From Marinoscillum pacificum (GTDB lineage: Bacteria; Bacteroidota; Bacteroidia; Cytophagales; Cyclobacteriaceae), in contig NZ_JAMZMJ010000010.1 of the NCBI RefSeq assembly GCF_024714495.1, positions 148,633-212,632 on the forward strand: a stretch of 64,000 bases of DNA, given 5' to 3'. The position numbers and the translations under genes are program-made. Below the pieces are notes generated by a model. The model was not told the origin of the DNA. It searched no databases and saw nothing but the letters and a program-made list of their open reading frames with translations. Positions 42,015 to 52,472 of the stretch are shown piece by piece. Numbering within the stretch: the first letter of the stretch is position 1; each line of letters begins with the position of its first letter.

Positions 42015-42863
42015 TTATTTAGTACCTCTCAATTCGATATTATCGATTGAGATTCCGGTATCACCCAGGCTTGCACCACCTGACTTCACTACCAGATACA
42101 CAGTACCTGTTTGTGCAAAAGTTATCTTACCATCACTTTCCAATAATTCTCCAGCACATCCAACATTTAGAATGCTACCCGAGAACTCAGATGTTGCGCA
42201 ACCTGCCCATGTATTCAAACCAACCTGATTACCTCCATCAGAGTAATCAGAGTAATCTACAGGTTCAGAAGATCCAAAATATACTTCGAACCAGGTGTCA
42301 GAAGCCCCGCTTCCAGATACTAAGGCATTGAAAGCATACTCTTTACCTGCAATAACTTCAATTGGTTGATAGAAGCCTGCGTGGCCCCATCCACCTCCGA
42401 TACCCGTCATTTTTCCATCAGCAACACTGAACGAAACTCCATCTGTGATTGTAAAAGTGGTCCAGGCATCTGGATCGTCCATTCTACCACCCACCACAAT
42501 GTTACCTGCCGCTGGATCACTCGTAGCAACGGTTAACACTTCCACATCAGAAGTGTCAGAGCCACTACTCGAAACTGTCACCAACTGGATTTCATAGTCT
42601 CCAGCATCAGGCAAAAACAACGTATCTTCCTGAGAGCCCTCACTAAACCCGTTACCATAGTTCCAGATTGAAATGAATGCACCTTCAGTGGTGTTTTTTA
42701 GTATGTACGTGTTATTCTCCCCTGAAACAGACTCAACTGTAAACGTAGCTACAGGCGGCTGGCCTCCAAGAGAATAATCTTCATTTTCAGGGAAACAGCT
42801 AGACACTACTGCAGCTACAAACCCTATCAATAATATTTTATAATTTTTCATTGCTCTATTCAT
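42015..42863 (-). CDS. PKD-domain surface lipoprotein (SusE/SGBP position)
   Basis: A 282-residue lipoprotein with a lipobox (AAVVSSC, Cys23, or Cys19 from the second ATG). A PKD domain follows (about 37-112: VATFTVESVSGENNTYILKN, ending in the DAGDYEIQLVTVSSSG strand), then a beta-sandwich of the carbohydrate-binding type (about 120-282: MDDPDAWTTFTITDG, FYQPIEVIAGKEYAFNALVSG, SIDNIELRG) that resembles CBM4/9-like modules. It directly follows SusD, the usual place of a surface glycan-binding protein. It should hold the polysaccharide at the cell surface. Confidence 0.8.
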   Translation of the reverse strand: MNRAMKNYKILLIGFVAAVVSSCFPENEDYSLGGQPPVATFTVESVSGENNTYILKNTTEGAFISIWNYGNGFSEGSQEDTLFLPDAGDYEIQLVTVSSSGSDTSDVEVLTVATSDPAAGNIVVGGRMDDPDAWTTFTITDGVSFSVADGKMTGIGGGWGHAGFYQPIEVIAGKEYAFNALVSGSGASDTWFEVYFGSSEPVDYSDYSDGGNQVGLNTWAGCATSEFSGSILNVGCAGELLESDGKITFAQTGTVYLVVKSGGASLGDTGISIDNIELRGTK

Positions 42864-42875
42864 TTGAGTATCCGA

Positions 42876-44399
42876 TTAAAGAGTTCCTCCGTATTCTGCA
42901 TTCTGTTGCAATGCCGTATTCTCAAGCTCTAATAGCGGGATAGGTAAAACCTCATGCTTTCCAGCCTCAAAACCTGATCCTCCAAGCACAGATGAAGCAT
43001 CGCCCCAGCGAACCAGATCAAACCATCTGTGACCTTCTCCAGCAAGCTCCATTCTTCGCTCATGCTTAATCGCATCAAGTGACACAGCCACAGACCCTAA
43101 TCCTACCCGAGCTCTTACAGCATCGAACAACGCTTGAGCTCTAGCTGAATTTCCGCCACCTCTCACCAATGCTTCTGCTTCTAGTAAATAAGTATCTGCT
43201 AATCGGATGTCATATTTGTTCTGATCAAAGTTTCCTTCGATTACACCACCTTCATTTCTATCAGAAGTTAGTGAAGTGAATTTCTCAAGGAAGAATCCAG
43301 TGTTTTGATATCCTTTCTCATATTCCACAGAACCAGCATCCTCCAAAGCTTGAAGATTTGCAATGGTTGCATCATAGCGCGGATCTCCTTGCATAGCTGC
43401 CTCCAGACTTTCAGTCACTGTATTAAAACTCCATCCTGAGTTATAATCAGGTGCTGCAGGATCAATCTTATTGTATCCACGTGGGTTCAACATAATATTT
43501 AACCAGTTACCTTCTGTACAAGAGGTACATCCCCAGTCTCCCCAGTTAGATTGACCAGTATGGTTGATTTCGAATATCGATTCACTATTGTGCTTGTTAT
43601 CAAAAATCCACAAGTCTCCAAAGTCAGCCAATAATTGATAACCATATTGGCTAGTTCCACCTGGTGCACCATTTACCTGCTCTAATTGAGCAGCAGCTTC
43701 ACTAAACTTATCTTGCTGTAGATACACTTTACCAAGCAAAGCTCTCGCCGCTCCTTGTGTCGCCCGGCCACCTTCGGTTTCTGCAGGTACAGATGTTGGT
43801 AAATGCTCAATAGCAGCTAGCAACTCCTCTTCCATAAAGGTGTAAACCTCTGATGGATCTGCTTGAAGCACATCATACATTTCAGAAGTAGAAATAGGTT
43901 GCTCGAATAATGGCACATTCTCAAAGAATCGAACTAAATCAAAGTAGAACCAAGCTCTTAAGAACTTAGCTTCAGCCATGTATCTAGCCTTCAGGTTTTC
44001 GTCCATGGGAACATCTGGCAATTTAGAGATGATCACATTGGCTCTGAAGATTCCAGAGAACCCTTTAGACCACAATGACTCTTGAGGCCCATTGGCAGGA
44101 TCCAACGTATAATTATTCCAAACCTGGATAGCTGTGATATCTGACGAGTTTCCGCCTCCTGCATAGCAGTCATCAGATGCTGCATTAGTAGCCAAAAACT
44201 TATCGATATATGGACCAGTCACGCCACCTACGTTATCATATACCGCAACTAGTCCAGCATAAGCTTCTTCTGCATTTCGGTAGTAGTTATCTTCTAACTC
44301 CGTGCCCTTAGGCGCTACCTCCAAAAACTCTTCTCCACAAGCTGAAGCGATCAACACTACAGCCAGCATGAATGAATATATTTTGATGAAATTTTTCAT
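42876..44399 (-). CDS. susD: SusD/RagB family surface glycan-binding lipoprotein
   Basis: A 507-residue SusD homologue: lipobox LIASAC (Cys21), then EFLEVAPKGTELEDNYYRNA, the N-terminal helix pair (TPR-like), RFFENVPLFEQP in the middle and the C-terminal RRMELAGEGHRWFDLVRWGD block that all SusD proteins share. It lies on the outer surface on top of SusC, closing it like a lid, and binds oligosaccharide. The start is 19 bp after the SusC stop. Confidence 0.95.
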   Translation of the reverse strand: MKNFIKIYSFMLAVVLIASACGEEFLEVAPKGTELEDNYYRNAEEAYAGLVAVYDNVGGVTGPYIDKFLATNAASDDCYAGGGNSSDITAIQVWNNYTLDPANGPQESLWSKGFSGIFRANVIISKLPDVPMDENLKARYMAEAKFLRAWFYFDLVRFFENVPLFEQPISTSEMYDVLQADPSEVYTFMEEELLAAIEHLPTSVPAETEGGRATQGAARALLGKVYLQQDKFSEAAAQLEQVNGAPGGTSQYGYQLLADFGDLWIFDNKHNSESIFEINHTGQSNWGDWGCTSCTEGNWLNIMLNPRGYNKIDPAAPDYNSGWSFNTVTESLEAAMQGDPRYDATIANLQALEDAGSVEYEKGYQNTGFFLEKFTSLTSDRNEGGVIEGNFDQNKYDIRLADTYLLEAEALVRGGGNSARAQALFDAVRARVGLGSVAVSLDAIKHERRMELAGEGHRWFDLVRWGDASSVLGGSGFEAGKHEVLPIPLLELENTALQQNAEYGGTL

Positions 44400-44418
44400 G
44401 TTAATCTGTATTTATTGA

Positions 44419-47400
44419 TTAAAAACTGAAGTTTAAACCAAGCATATAGGTACGTGCCTGAGGGTAAACACCACGGTCAATACTCATTACACCGCCACCG
44501 ATCTCAGGATCATATCCTGTGTATTTAGTGAATGTCAATAAGTTCTCAGCCATTAGGTAAACTCTCACCTTATCAATACCAGCATTGCTTAGCAAAGAAG
44601 TTGGCAGGTTGTAACCAAACTGAACTGTCTTAAATCTGAAATAATCACCTTTCTCTAAGTAGAAATCGGAAGGATTTGCAAAATTCCCGTTAGGATCTGA
44701 ATCGATCAATCTTGGGTAATCAGTAGAGGAACCCTCTCCAGTCCACCTTCCAAGAGCTACGCTTTGATAGTTAGCATTGGAAACATCCAATCTTCTAAGT
44801 CCCTGGAAAATCATGTTTCCAGCAACTCCCTGCCCAAAGACGACCAGGTCAAATCCTTTGTATGCCAGATTTACTGTCAAACCATACGTCCAGTTAGGTG
44901 TAGGATCACCTATAAATGTTCTATCTGCTTCCGTAATTTCTCCATCACCATCAGTGTCTTGCCACTTAAAGTCACCCGGTTTTGCATTTGGCTGGATCAT
45001 TCCCCCTTCTGCATTGGTGTAGTTTCTTACCTCTTCTTCATTTTGGAATATTCCCATGCTTTGGAACCCATAGAATGAGTTAATTGCCTCTCCTATTGCA
45101 GTTCTTGTAATTGGATATCTACTAGCCTGGAAAGACTGCCCTCCAGACAAATAATCAACACCAGCTCCAAGATCTGTAACCTCGTTTTCCAGATAAGAAA
45201 CATTACCATTAACCCCTATATACAGGTCTCCAATATTCTTTCTATAACCAAGCTCAAGCTCAATTCCTCGGTTTTCCATAGTAGCTACATTGGCAGCAGG
45301 ATTACTAATAGCACCTACATACGCCGGAATCCTCGGGTTCATCAACATGTCGCTTGTCACTTTTTTGTACCAGTCAAAAGTCACCGTTACATCATGGAAT
45401 ACAGAAGCTTCAAACCCTACATTTATCTGAGAAGTTGATTCCCATTTCAAGTCAGGGTTAGAAGGAGAATTAGGACTCACCCCATTATAATACGCTCCGG
45501 TAGTACCAAAAGCATAGTTTCTACCACCACCAACTGTAGAGAGGTATGCAAAATCACCGATATTATCGTTACCAACAACACCATAACCTCCTCGAACTTT
45601 CAAGAAGTTTACTACATCATTTTTAGGCCAGAACGATTCTGATGATGTCACCCACCCTAAAGACATGGAAGGGAAGAATCCATACTTATTGTTAGACCCA
45701 AATCTCGATGACCCATCACGTCTTAAAACAGCTGTTAAAAGATATTTCTCGTCGAAGTTGTAGTTCATTCGAGCAAAGATGGAGCTTACCTTATGTTGTG
45801 CTCCTTCATATCCACTTGCTGTAATTTGATCCGCTGGTACGCTATAATTCATGGACGCACTTTCGAAATCCGTAGCAGGAATATCTCGATATGTTACGCC
45901 TATTCCTCTTGAATTATTATCCATGTAGGCTCCTTGACCTAAAAGCACACTCACATTATGAGCTGAAAACGTTCTGGTATAGGAAACGGTATTTTCAATA
46001 TTGTAATTCAACCCACGATTACTTCCTCTATAGAAGGAATTAGTTGAATTTACGTTAGAAGAGTTTAACCAGAATACAGGAGTGTATGACTCAGATCCCC
46101 AGAAAGCAAGCTTTACACCCAGGTTTGACCTGATTTTCAATCCTTCGATAGGTGCCACTTCAAAAAAGGTATTACCTATCACATTATCACTCCAGCCATA
46201 ATTTCCTTCTCTAGTTTGAATATAAGCCAGAGGATTGGTCATTTCCTGACCTACGATAGTCGATATTCCATAAGGATTTCCATTGGCATCACGCTGAATG
46301 CCTGTATTGGTATATGGTGCTGCATTTGCCGCTGCTCCTGTTACCACCAATTGAGTAATTGGATCCAGGTTTATAGCCGAACTCAAAGGCCCTCCAAACT
46401 CACTATTGGTATTTCCAAGACCAACAGACTTCTCTCTAGCGTATCCTAGATTCTCCCCAAAAGTCAACCATTTGGTTATTTTGTGTGTAGTATTAACTCG
46501 AACATTGTATCTGGTATATTGGGAGATATCCGAAGCTACAATACCCTCTTGATCCCAATACCCAAACGAGGTATAAAAAGTAGAAACATCATTACCTCCA
46601 CTAAAACTCACTTCATGGTTTTGTTTTACAGCGCTGTTATTGAAAATTGCTTCTTGCCAGTCTGTGCCTTCACCAAGACTAGCAGGATTGCTAAACTCCG
46701 GCGTTAGTCCTGCTGCAATCCTCGATTCATTTCTAAGCGTCGCATATTCTGTTGCATTCAGAAGGTCCAATTTTCTTGCCGGTGATGAAGTACCAAAAAA
46801 GCCATTGTAACTAACTTTCATACTTCCTTGCTGGCCTTTTTTGGTGGTAACGAGGATTACTCCAGCAGCTGCCCTTGCACCATAAATGGCCTGAGAAGCC
46901 GCATCTTTCAAAACTTCAATTGATGCAATGTCCGATTGATTAAGGTAACCAATACCTCCATTATCAACCACCACTCCATCTACTACCCACAATGGATCGT
47001 TGTTGTTTAGTGAGGTAATTCCACGTACACGTACCGTAGCAGATGATCCAGGCTGTCCAGAATTAGCTGCAATGGTCAAACCAGATGTACGCCCTTGAAG
47101 TGCTTGCTCCACTCTGTTGATCGGCATTGATTCCAGATCTGAAGCTTTAATACTTGAAATAGCACCAGTTACCACACTTTTCTTTTGAGTGCCATACCCT
47201 GTTACCACAACTTCTTCCAAAGACTGAATGTCAATTTCCATCGCAACATTGACAATACTTTGTCCATTTACATCAACTTTTTGTGATGCAAACCCCACAA
47301 ATGAAAAAACAAGTCTTGCACCGTCTGCAGGAACATTGAGCTGATACATACCATCAATGTCTGTAATGGTACCATTGGTTGCTCCTTCCACCAGAACAGT

Positions 47401-47553
47401 CACACCCGGCAAAGTCTCGCCAGTTTCTTTATCAGTCACCGTTCCTGTCACTTTTACTTCCTGGGCATTGGTTACTCCCCAGAACAGCGAAAGACCGAAT
47501 ACCGTTAAGAGCCTCATCACGCTCTTGAACTCGGGTAAAATTTTCAATCTCAT
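44419..47553 (-). CDS. susC: SusC/RagA TonB-dependent outer membrane transporter
   Basis: A 1044-residue transporter that takes up oligosaccharides with energy from TonB. It has a signal peptide (after Met13, ending VTNAQ), a carboxypeptidase-regulatory-like domain (about 35-118: VTGTVTDKETGETLPGVTVL), a SusC plug (about 122-240: EVVVTGYGTQKKSVVTGAIS, VRVRGITSLNNNDPLWVVDG) and a long barrel that ends LGLNFSF. Met1 is used as start, Met13 is possible. It heads the susC-susD-lipoprotein unit, with a TATATTTG promoter box 78 bp upstream. The class is certain; the glycan is inferred from the neighbours. Confidence 0.96.
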   Translation of the reverse strand: MRLKILPEFKSVMRLLTVFGLSLFWGVTNAQEVKVTGTVTDKETGETLPGVTVLVEGATNGTITDIDGMYQLNVPADGARLVFSFVGFASQKVDVNGQSIVNVAMEIDIQSLEEVVVTGYGTQKKSVVTGAISSIKASDLESMPINRVEQALQGRTSGLTIAANSGQPGSSATVRVRGITSLNNNDPLWVVDGVVVDNGGIGYLNQSDIASIEVLKDAASQAIYGARAAAGVILVTTKKGQQGSMKVSYNGFFGTSSPARKLDLLNATEYATLRNESRIAAGLTPEFSNPASLGEGTDWQEAIFNNSAVKQNHEVSFSGGNDVSTFYTSFGYWDQEGIVASDISQYTRYNVRVNTTHKITKWLTFGENLGYAREKSVGLGNTNSEFGGPLSSAINLDPITQLVVTGAAANAAPYTNTGIQRDANGNPYGISTIVGQEMTNPLAYIQTREGNYGWSDNVIGNTFFEVAPIEGLKIRSNLGVKLAFWGSESYTPVFWLNSSNVNSTNSFYRGSNRGLNYNIENTVSYTRTFSAHNVSVLLGQGAYMDNNSRGIGVTYRDIPATDFESASMNYSVPADQITASGYEGAQHKVSSIFARMNYNFDEKYLLTAVLRRDGSSRFGSNNKYGFFPSMSLGWVTSSESFWPKNDVVNFLKVRGGYGVVGNDNIGDFAYLSTVGGGRNYAFGTTGAYYNGVSPNSPSNPDLKWESTSQINVGFEASVFHDVTVTFDWYKKVTSDMLMNPRIPAYVGAISNPAANVATMENRGIELELGYRKNIGDLYIGVNGNVSYLENEVTDLGAGVDYLSGGQSFQASRYPITRTAIGEAINSFYGFQSMGIFQNEEEVRNYTNAEGGMIQPNAKPGDFKWQDTDGDGEITEADRTFIGDPTPNWTYGLTVNLAYKGFDLVVFGQGVAGNMIFQGLRRLDVSNANYQSVALGRWTGEGSSTDYPRLIDSDPNGNFANPSDFYLEKGDYFRFKTVQFGYNLPTSLLSNAGIDKVRVYLMAENLLTFTKYTGYDPEIGGGVMSIDRGVYPQARTYMLGLNFSF

Positions 47554-48026
47554 ATTTATCAGGTTTATTATGAATGGTTAATTGTTAGAATCTCAAAAGA
47601 CTAAGTCTTTATTGATCAATTCATCAATTCCAAATATAGAATCCCTGATTAGTGATATTGAATTTCACACTACACTTTGACTACTTCACTATTAAGAGGC
47701 ACTCGCCAGCACTACTTCATTGATATTTAAATACTGTATATCAATTACTTAAAACATATTTTCACCTCAATTATTAGCCTATAACTCGCCAGTAACTCAC
47801 CAAACCACACTTAGAATAATACAATTTGTAAAGGATTTCATAAGCTTTGACCTCAGATAAGAGCCTCAACATTCCACAGATGCCCCTATAAAGAACCAAT
47901 CCCTCATAGTGCATTAAGAAATGCTCAAAATGATAGAAGAAAATTTAAGAAAATAGGATGTCTGGCTGGTAAAATCACTCCCGTATTTAGAGAATGGTAT
48001 TTTTTAAAGAAATCGACTCGCTACAA
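47554..48026. other. susC upstream region
   Basis: This 473-bp stretch separates SusC from the GH128 gene. It contains a TATATTTG -7 box for susC, two copies of ACTACTTCA (47680-47688 and 47711-47719) and a direct repeat ACTCGCCAG (47701-47709 and 47783-47791). No open frame looks coding. It is the likely control region for the transporter operon. Confidence 0.55.
47631..47638 (-). promoter_or_regulatory. Candidate -7 promoter box for susC
   Basis: On the minus strand the octamer is TATATTTG, an exact TAnnTTTG match, 78 bp upstream of the susC start. A clear -33 TTTG is not found at the right distance, which fits an activated promoter. Confidence 0.45.
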
Positions 48027-49496
48027 TTATAGGTGCTGAACTAAAAGTTTGGACGATATTATACCTCCATTTGGAGAAAGCATCCGAATAATATACAATC
48101 CATCAGAAAAACCAGACACATCAACCTTCAACTCACGAATATCCGGAGAAATGACTTCTCTATAAACCACCTGATGATTGATGTTAGAAATGATAATCTG
48201 GTGAATGTTATCTACTTCTGAAATTGAGAAACTAATATCTGCCGGGTTAGGGTACACCTCAACATGATCCTTCGGAATGGCAACATTCAAAGGTTCTTTT
48301 GGATATTGAATATCCATCCAATTAAGATTGAATCCTTCAACTAACACTACCAATCTTATTGTATGCGTACCTTCGGACAATTCTAAATCCCAGCCCACAT
48401 TCTCCCAATCTTGCCAATCACCCGTTGAAGGCAGAAAAACATTCAAAACTCCAACATCATCTAACTCTAGACCAAGCTTTCCTTGTCGAATAGCAGCATA
48501 TCGCAGATTGAAGTTGAACACACCAGCTTCAGCAACTTCAATATTATACTCCAAAAAATCCCCCGACTCCAAATAGCCTACATTGATTTCGTTTTCACCT
48601 TCAGAGCAAAGCTCCAACTGGACACCATCCATCTGCTGATAGGCCTCCGCTTCTATTTTAGCAGGAATTGAGACATAAGCTTCTTTATCATGAATAGGCA
48701 TGTTCATGTAAAATTCACCTAGCTCCGTGAGCTGACCGCTAGCGCCCAAGAGTGAAATAAAAGGCCCATCTCCTCGCCCAGTAAACCAGGCATACTTTTC
48801 TACATTGGGATGATTTTCCATTTGATCCACAGCGTTGATCAAAAAACTCTTTTGCTGATCCAAACTAATGTTATCCTGATCCCAGCAGGCAATCTCTGTG
48901 ACCCAAATCGGAAGATTGTATTTGGCAAATTGATCTAAATACCAATCCAGGCCACCACACCCATACCAATGCACAGCGATATAATCAACTTGACAGTTTT
49001 GACAGGCTTCAAAAAAATCATCCAAATACTCAATTGGATCTGAATAGGTAATCCCATTTTCTGAAACGCAGTTTCCGCAGTAATTAACCGCCGGACCAAC
49101 AATTTTTAAGTCAAACTCCTTAGCAATTTGCTCCAATTTAGGCCATGCGCTGGCTGCCTCTGAGGGAGTCATATTGGCTTGATCTGTAAAGTTGGGCTCA
49201 TTGAATCCTAACAAATATTCTATCTGAGGGTTGGAGGATAAAAATGAACGCATTCCAACTTCATCAAAATCTCCATTCCAAGCCATTGGCACAAAAGCAA
49301 CATCAAAATCTTTGAAATTCTCCCTTAATCCCTCATCTGGAAGGTGATACCAATTATACCACCAACTGATATTGGACTCTAACCCCTGCATATCTGCCTG
49401 AGAATGATGTCCATAGGCCATTCCCCGTTTCTCACTCTTCTGTGAAAAAACAGCGAGAGAAATATTAAATGCAACGATATAGAGATATAAGCGCAC
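48027..49496 (-). CDS. GH128 beta-1,3-glucanase-like enzyme with CBM6 and T9SS domain
   Basis: A 489-residue secreted enzyme. After a signal peptide (to about AVFSQ) comes a GH128/Asl1-like catalytic domain (about 24-265) with ISWWYNWYHLPD, acid/base Glu100 (LLGFNEPN) and nucleophile Glu201 (IWVTEIACWD). A CBM6 (about 279-405, KIEAEAYQQMDGV, FNLNWMDI) and a sorting domain (VEVYPNPADIS to the C-terminus) follow. GH128 enzymes cleave beta-1,3-glucan. The start is GTG, sharing its G with the TAG stop of the upstream GH5 gene, so the two are translationally coupled. Confidence 0.85.
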   Translation of the reverse strand: MRLYLYIVAFNISLAVFSQKSEKRGMAYGHHSQADMQGLESNISWWYNWYHLPDEGLRENFKDFDVAFVPMAWNGDFDEVGMRSFLSSNPQIEYLLGFNEPNFTDQANMTPSEAASAWPKLEQIAKEFDLKIVGPAVNYCGNCVSENGITYSDPIEYLDDFFEACQNCQVDYIAVHWYGCGGLDWYLDQFAKYNLPIWVTEIACWDQDNISLDQQKSFLINAVDQMENHPNVEKYAWFTGRGDGPFISLLGASGQLTELGEFYMNMPIHDKEAYVSIPAKIEAEAYQQMDGVQLELCSEGENEINVGYLESGDFLEYNIEVAEAGVFNFNLRYAAIRQGKLGLELDDVGVLNVFLPSTGDWQDWENVGWDLELSEGTHTIRLVVLVEGFNLNWMDIQYPKEPLNVAIPKDHVEVYPNPADISFSISEVDNIHQIIISNINHQVVYREVISPDIRELKVDVSGFSDGLYIIRMLSPNGGIISSKLLVQHL

Positions 49497-52252
49497 TATT
49501 CAATAATGATTTTACCTTTAAAGTGATCATTATTTGCCCAGGCATTGACTATGTATAGCCCCTTTTTCAATTGATCTACTGATACAGATTCTCCATTTTC
49601 GATCTGCTCTTCTTTCACAACTTTACCTTCCATCGATACTACTTGCACTTTCACCAATCCCTTAACCTCAGGCAAATGAATCTCAAATGAATCTTTTACT
49701 GGATTAGGGTACAAATTCAATTGTTTGACTGGTTCAGACAATGGACCTCCGAGAGATGATAATTGAAACCAGTTCACATTAAACTCCGGATCTAGAATTT
49801 TCATGCGTAATACACCTCGTGATTGTTCCAAATCAATAGTACTGGAAACAGTCTGCCATGTCTGCCATCCTCCAGTAATAGGCACCACAACATCCGCTTT
49901 GTTTAGAACAGCCCCATCTTCAGCTAATTGCTGAAACTGCAGCTTACCAGCATTGCTTTCACATGCCACCCTTACCTCTAATTTATAAGTACCAGATTCA
50001 GCAATTGCTACTTGATAATCTAAATAGTCACCAGTACTTGTATAGCCGATGTTTTGTCCACCACCTACATCCGAAGTAGTTTCAAGCTCCAGCCCTTGAT
50101 TAAAAATGAAATTTTCCGCTTCAATTTTACCAGGAATAGCTGCATGGTAAGGAAGATTATTCGTGACTTTAAGCTCAGAAAATGCCTGCAAAGAACTTCC
50201 ATCTGTCGCCAACAGGCCTCCTCCAGGGTATGAAAGCGTTATTTTATCTGTATCAATCAGCACAGCCTCAGATTCCAATCGCAATTGATAAGAACTTTCC
50301 ACAGCTATAGTAGAAATAATTGAAGCTGAGCCATTCACGCTCATAGATAGTCCATCAAAATCTACGTCTAAACCTTCACTTTGATCTATTTCTTTGTTTA
50401 AATCCAGGATAATTAACCCATCTTCCCTTGTTTTGGCTGACAGGGCTGTGAAAGAAATATCACTTAGTTGACCGGTCAAAAAAAAACCGAAGTAGCTAAG
50501 ATTTGGCCCTCCCTGATCAATTACAAATTTGATTTTATTAGTCCCTTTTCGCAACGCCACATCAGCTAGAACTTTATCAGTCCAGATCTGGAATCCTCCG
50601 CTAGAAGTAAGCTCAATCGGTCCAGTCACATCTATGCCATCTATCTCTAAATGCACAACTCCGCCAGTTTGACCTGCATAACGTATTGTTAAATCATATG
50701 CTCCTGTCGAATCAACAATAACCGTATATTGCATCCACTCTCCATCTTCAGTCCAACCCACATTGTAGTCATTAGCATACTCGCTTTCATCTTGTGTTTC
50801 TTCAATATCTACTCCATCATTTCTGTATGCATATCCAAGATTCCACGCCTGACCACCAGCATTACCTGTTATATTGGTTACCTCATTATCAGCGTAAGCA
50901 AACTCGCTTTTGCCTAGATCAAAGTCTGAGAAATTAATCGCTGAAAACTCGCCTTCTCCAATCTTATGATGTTTGAATGGTTTTGTGTCGTCTGTATGTG
51001 GTTGACGAATTTTAGCATCCACTACATCAGGATGATATATATTATTCTCCAACTTAAGATCTTCTGCCAACTGCATCAATCCTTCAAAAGCATCTGCCTC
51101 AGATGGCTTGGAGCCGCTGCCATTCCAGTAATCAAGAACATCCTGATAACCATCATTCATCTTGATTTGAAGGGGGTTGTTACCACCGAGCTTTTTCAGT
51201 GGCCACCAGGACCATCCCATTTTATTAGACTCAAACAAGCTAATTGCATTGGTAAACCAGGTATTTGAGTTCTCACCAGTTTCACCCAACCAAATCGGCA
51301 CGTTTCTATTGGTACGCATATCCAGCATTCCCTGAATTGCTCCCTGAGTATTAGGATTCCAATATTTATGATAGCTGATAACTAAATTATCATCCCATAG
51401 AGCCGGCAAACCGGAGTAGTTATTTCCCCAACAGTTTCCTTCGATCACCACAATATGCTTAGTATCAACCTCTCGTATGGCTTGAGTTACTCGCTTTTGT
51501 AAATTCCACAATTGTGTGTTCTGCGACTCTGCACATCCATTTGGGTCATTGTTGTGATCTTGAAAACCCCAGTTAGGCTCATTGATGATGTCATAAGCAC
51601 CAATCCACGGCTCATCTTTATATCTTTCAGCCAGCTTTACCCATAAAGCCACCATTTTATCCTTATTGGCATCACTTTCCCAAAGAGATGGCTTTGTCGA
51701 ATCATAATCACTAATGTCCGCATTTTCACCCTGCCCACCAGGAGCTGCATGTAAATCCAGGATCAAATACATCTCATTGGCTTCACACCACTCCAGGAGC
51801 TCATCTACCATTTCGAATCCCTTATCGTTCCAGGTGATCTCACCTGCCACAGGCTCCTCTTCGATTGGAGGCGTAAAAAGTTTATAATGCATAGGAAGAC
51901 GGATCATATTGTATCCCCAACTTGCCATAGAATCCACATCTATTTTGCGTGTGTGGTTAGCCAGCCATGCCTCATAAAACTGTTCCGTTTTTTCAGCACC
52001 AATCAATGCCTCAATTTTAGCTTCAATCTCATGCTGTGGACCTGAAGTCCGAAGCATATAGCCTTCCTGCAACATCCATCCTCCAAGACCAACACCTCGC
52101 CATATCACTTCTTCACCAGACTCGTTTACAATTCTGGTCCCATCAGTATGAAGGAGCTGCGCATTTAAAGTACCAACACTTAATATAATAACCATGAAAA
52201 ACCACAAGGTCGTGTGGCTGAATATATTTTGAAAGTTTGACGTTTTTGCCAT
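49496..52252 (-). CDS. GH5 glycanase with two CBM6-like domains and T9SS domain
   Basis: A 918-residue exported enzyme (ATG at 52252; a TTG at 52291 would add a stretch before the signal peptide). Signal helix about 17-32; GH5 domain about 35-400 with GVGLGGWMLQEGYML, acid/base Glu225 (DIINEPN) and nucleophile Glu324 (WLGETGEN); CBM6-like module 1 about 440-590 (NVGWTEDGEWMQY); a cadherin/SwmB-like beta domain about 600-700; CBM6 module 2 about 705-830 (KIEAENFIFNQG, VNWFQL); and a sorting domain (LNLYPNPVKDSFEI). It is related to but distinct from the GH5 at 37762. It begins an operon with GH128 and is divergent from the regulator. A beta-glucan substrate is inferred. Confidence 0.85.
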   Translation of the reverse strand: MAKTSNFQNIFSHTTLWFFMVIILSVGTLNAQLLHTDGTRIVNESGEEVIWRGVGLGGWMLQEGYMLRTSGPQHEIEAKIEALIGAEKTEQFYEAWLANHTRKIDVDSMASWGYNMIRLPMHYKLFTPPIEEEPVAGEITWNDKGFEMVDELLEWCEANEMYLILDLHAAPGGQGENADISDYDSTKPSLWESDANKDKMVALWVKLAERYKDEPWIGAYDIINEPNWGFQDHNNDPNGCAESQNTQLWNLQKRVTQAIREVDTKHIVVIEGNCWGNNYSGLPALWDDNLVISYHKYWNPNTQGAIQGMLDMRTNRNVPIWLGETGENSNTWFTNAISLFESNKMGWSWWPLKKLGGNNPLQIKMNDGYQDVLDYWNGSGSKPSEADAFEGLMQLAEDLKLENNIYHPDVVDAKIRQPHTDDTKPFKHHKIGEGEFSAINFSDFDLGKSEFAYADNEVTNITGNAGGQAWNLGYAYRNDGVDIEETQDESEYANDYNVGWTEDGEWMQYTVIVDSTGAYDLTIRYAGQTGGVVHLEIDGIDVTGPIELTSSGGFQIWTDKVLADVALRKGTNKIKFVIDQGGPNLSYFGFFLTGQLSDISFTALSAKTREDGLIILDLNKEIDQSEGLDVDFDGLSMSVNGSASIISTIAVESSYQLRLESEAVLIDTDKITLSYPGGGLLATDGSSLQAFSELKVTNNLPYHAAIPGKIEAENFIFNQGLELETTSDVGGGQNIGYTSTGDYLDYQVAIAESGTYKLEVRVACESNAGKLQFQQLAEDGAVLNKADVVVPITGGWQTWQTVSSTIDLEQSRGVLRMKILDPEFNVNWFQLSSLGGPLSEPVKQLNLYPNPVKDSFEIHLPEVKGLVKVQVVSMEGKVVKEEQIENGESVSVDQLKKGLYIVNAWANNDHFKGKIIIE

Positions 52253-52319
52253 TAATTTTGGAGTTATTTTTAGTGGATTTTCAATATCCAATCGTTTTCA
52301 ATCAATAAATCTGCATTAT

Positions 52320-52327
52320 CAAAAGTA
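52320..52327 (-). promoter_or_regulatory. Candidate -7 promoter box for GH5-GH128 operon
   Basis: On the minus strand TACTTTTG fits TAnnTTTG, 68 bp before the GH5 start, a distance similar to that of the susC box (78 bp). Confidence 0.4.
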
Positions 52328-52472
52328 ATGTGATTGGCAACAGTTATATAAGTTCGGGTTACATCTTAAATACATCAACATTTATTTGAAGTACTTCATC
52401 ACTACTTCAGATGTTCATATATCTTTGATATCCAGAATATTAATCAGCTTGAATAGAAAGGCAAATCAGCGT

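Noticed and set aside
44764..45078. Open frames opposite susC
   Set aside because: They are shadows of a confidently identified transporter gene; several overlapping frames there reflect codon bias.
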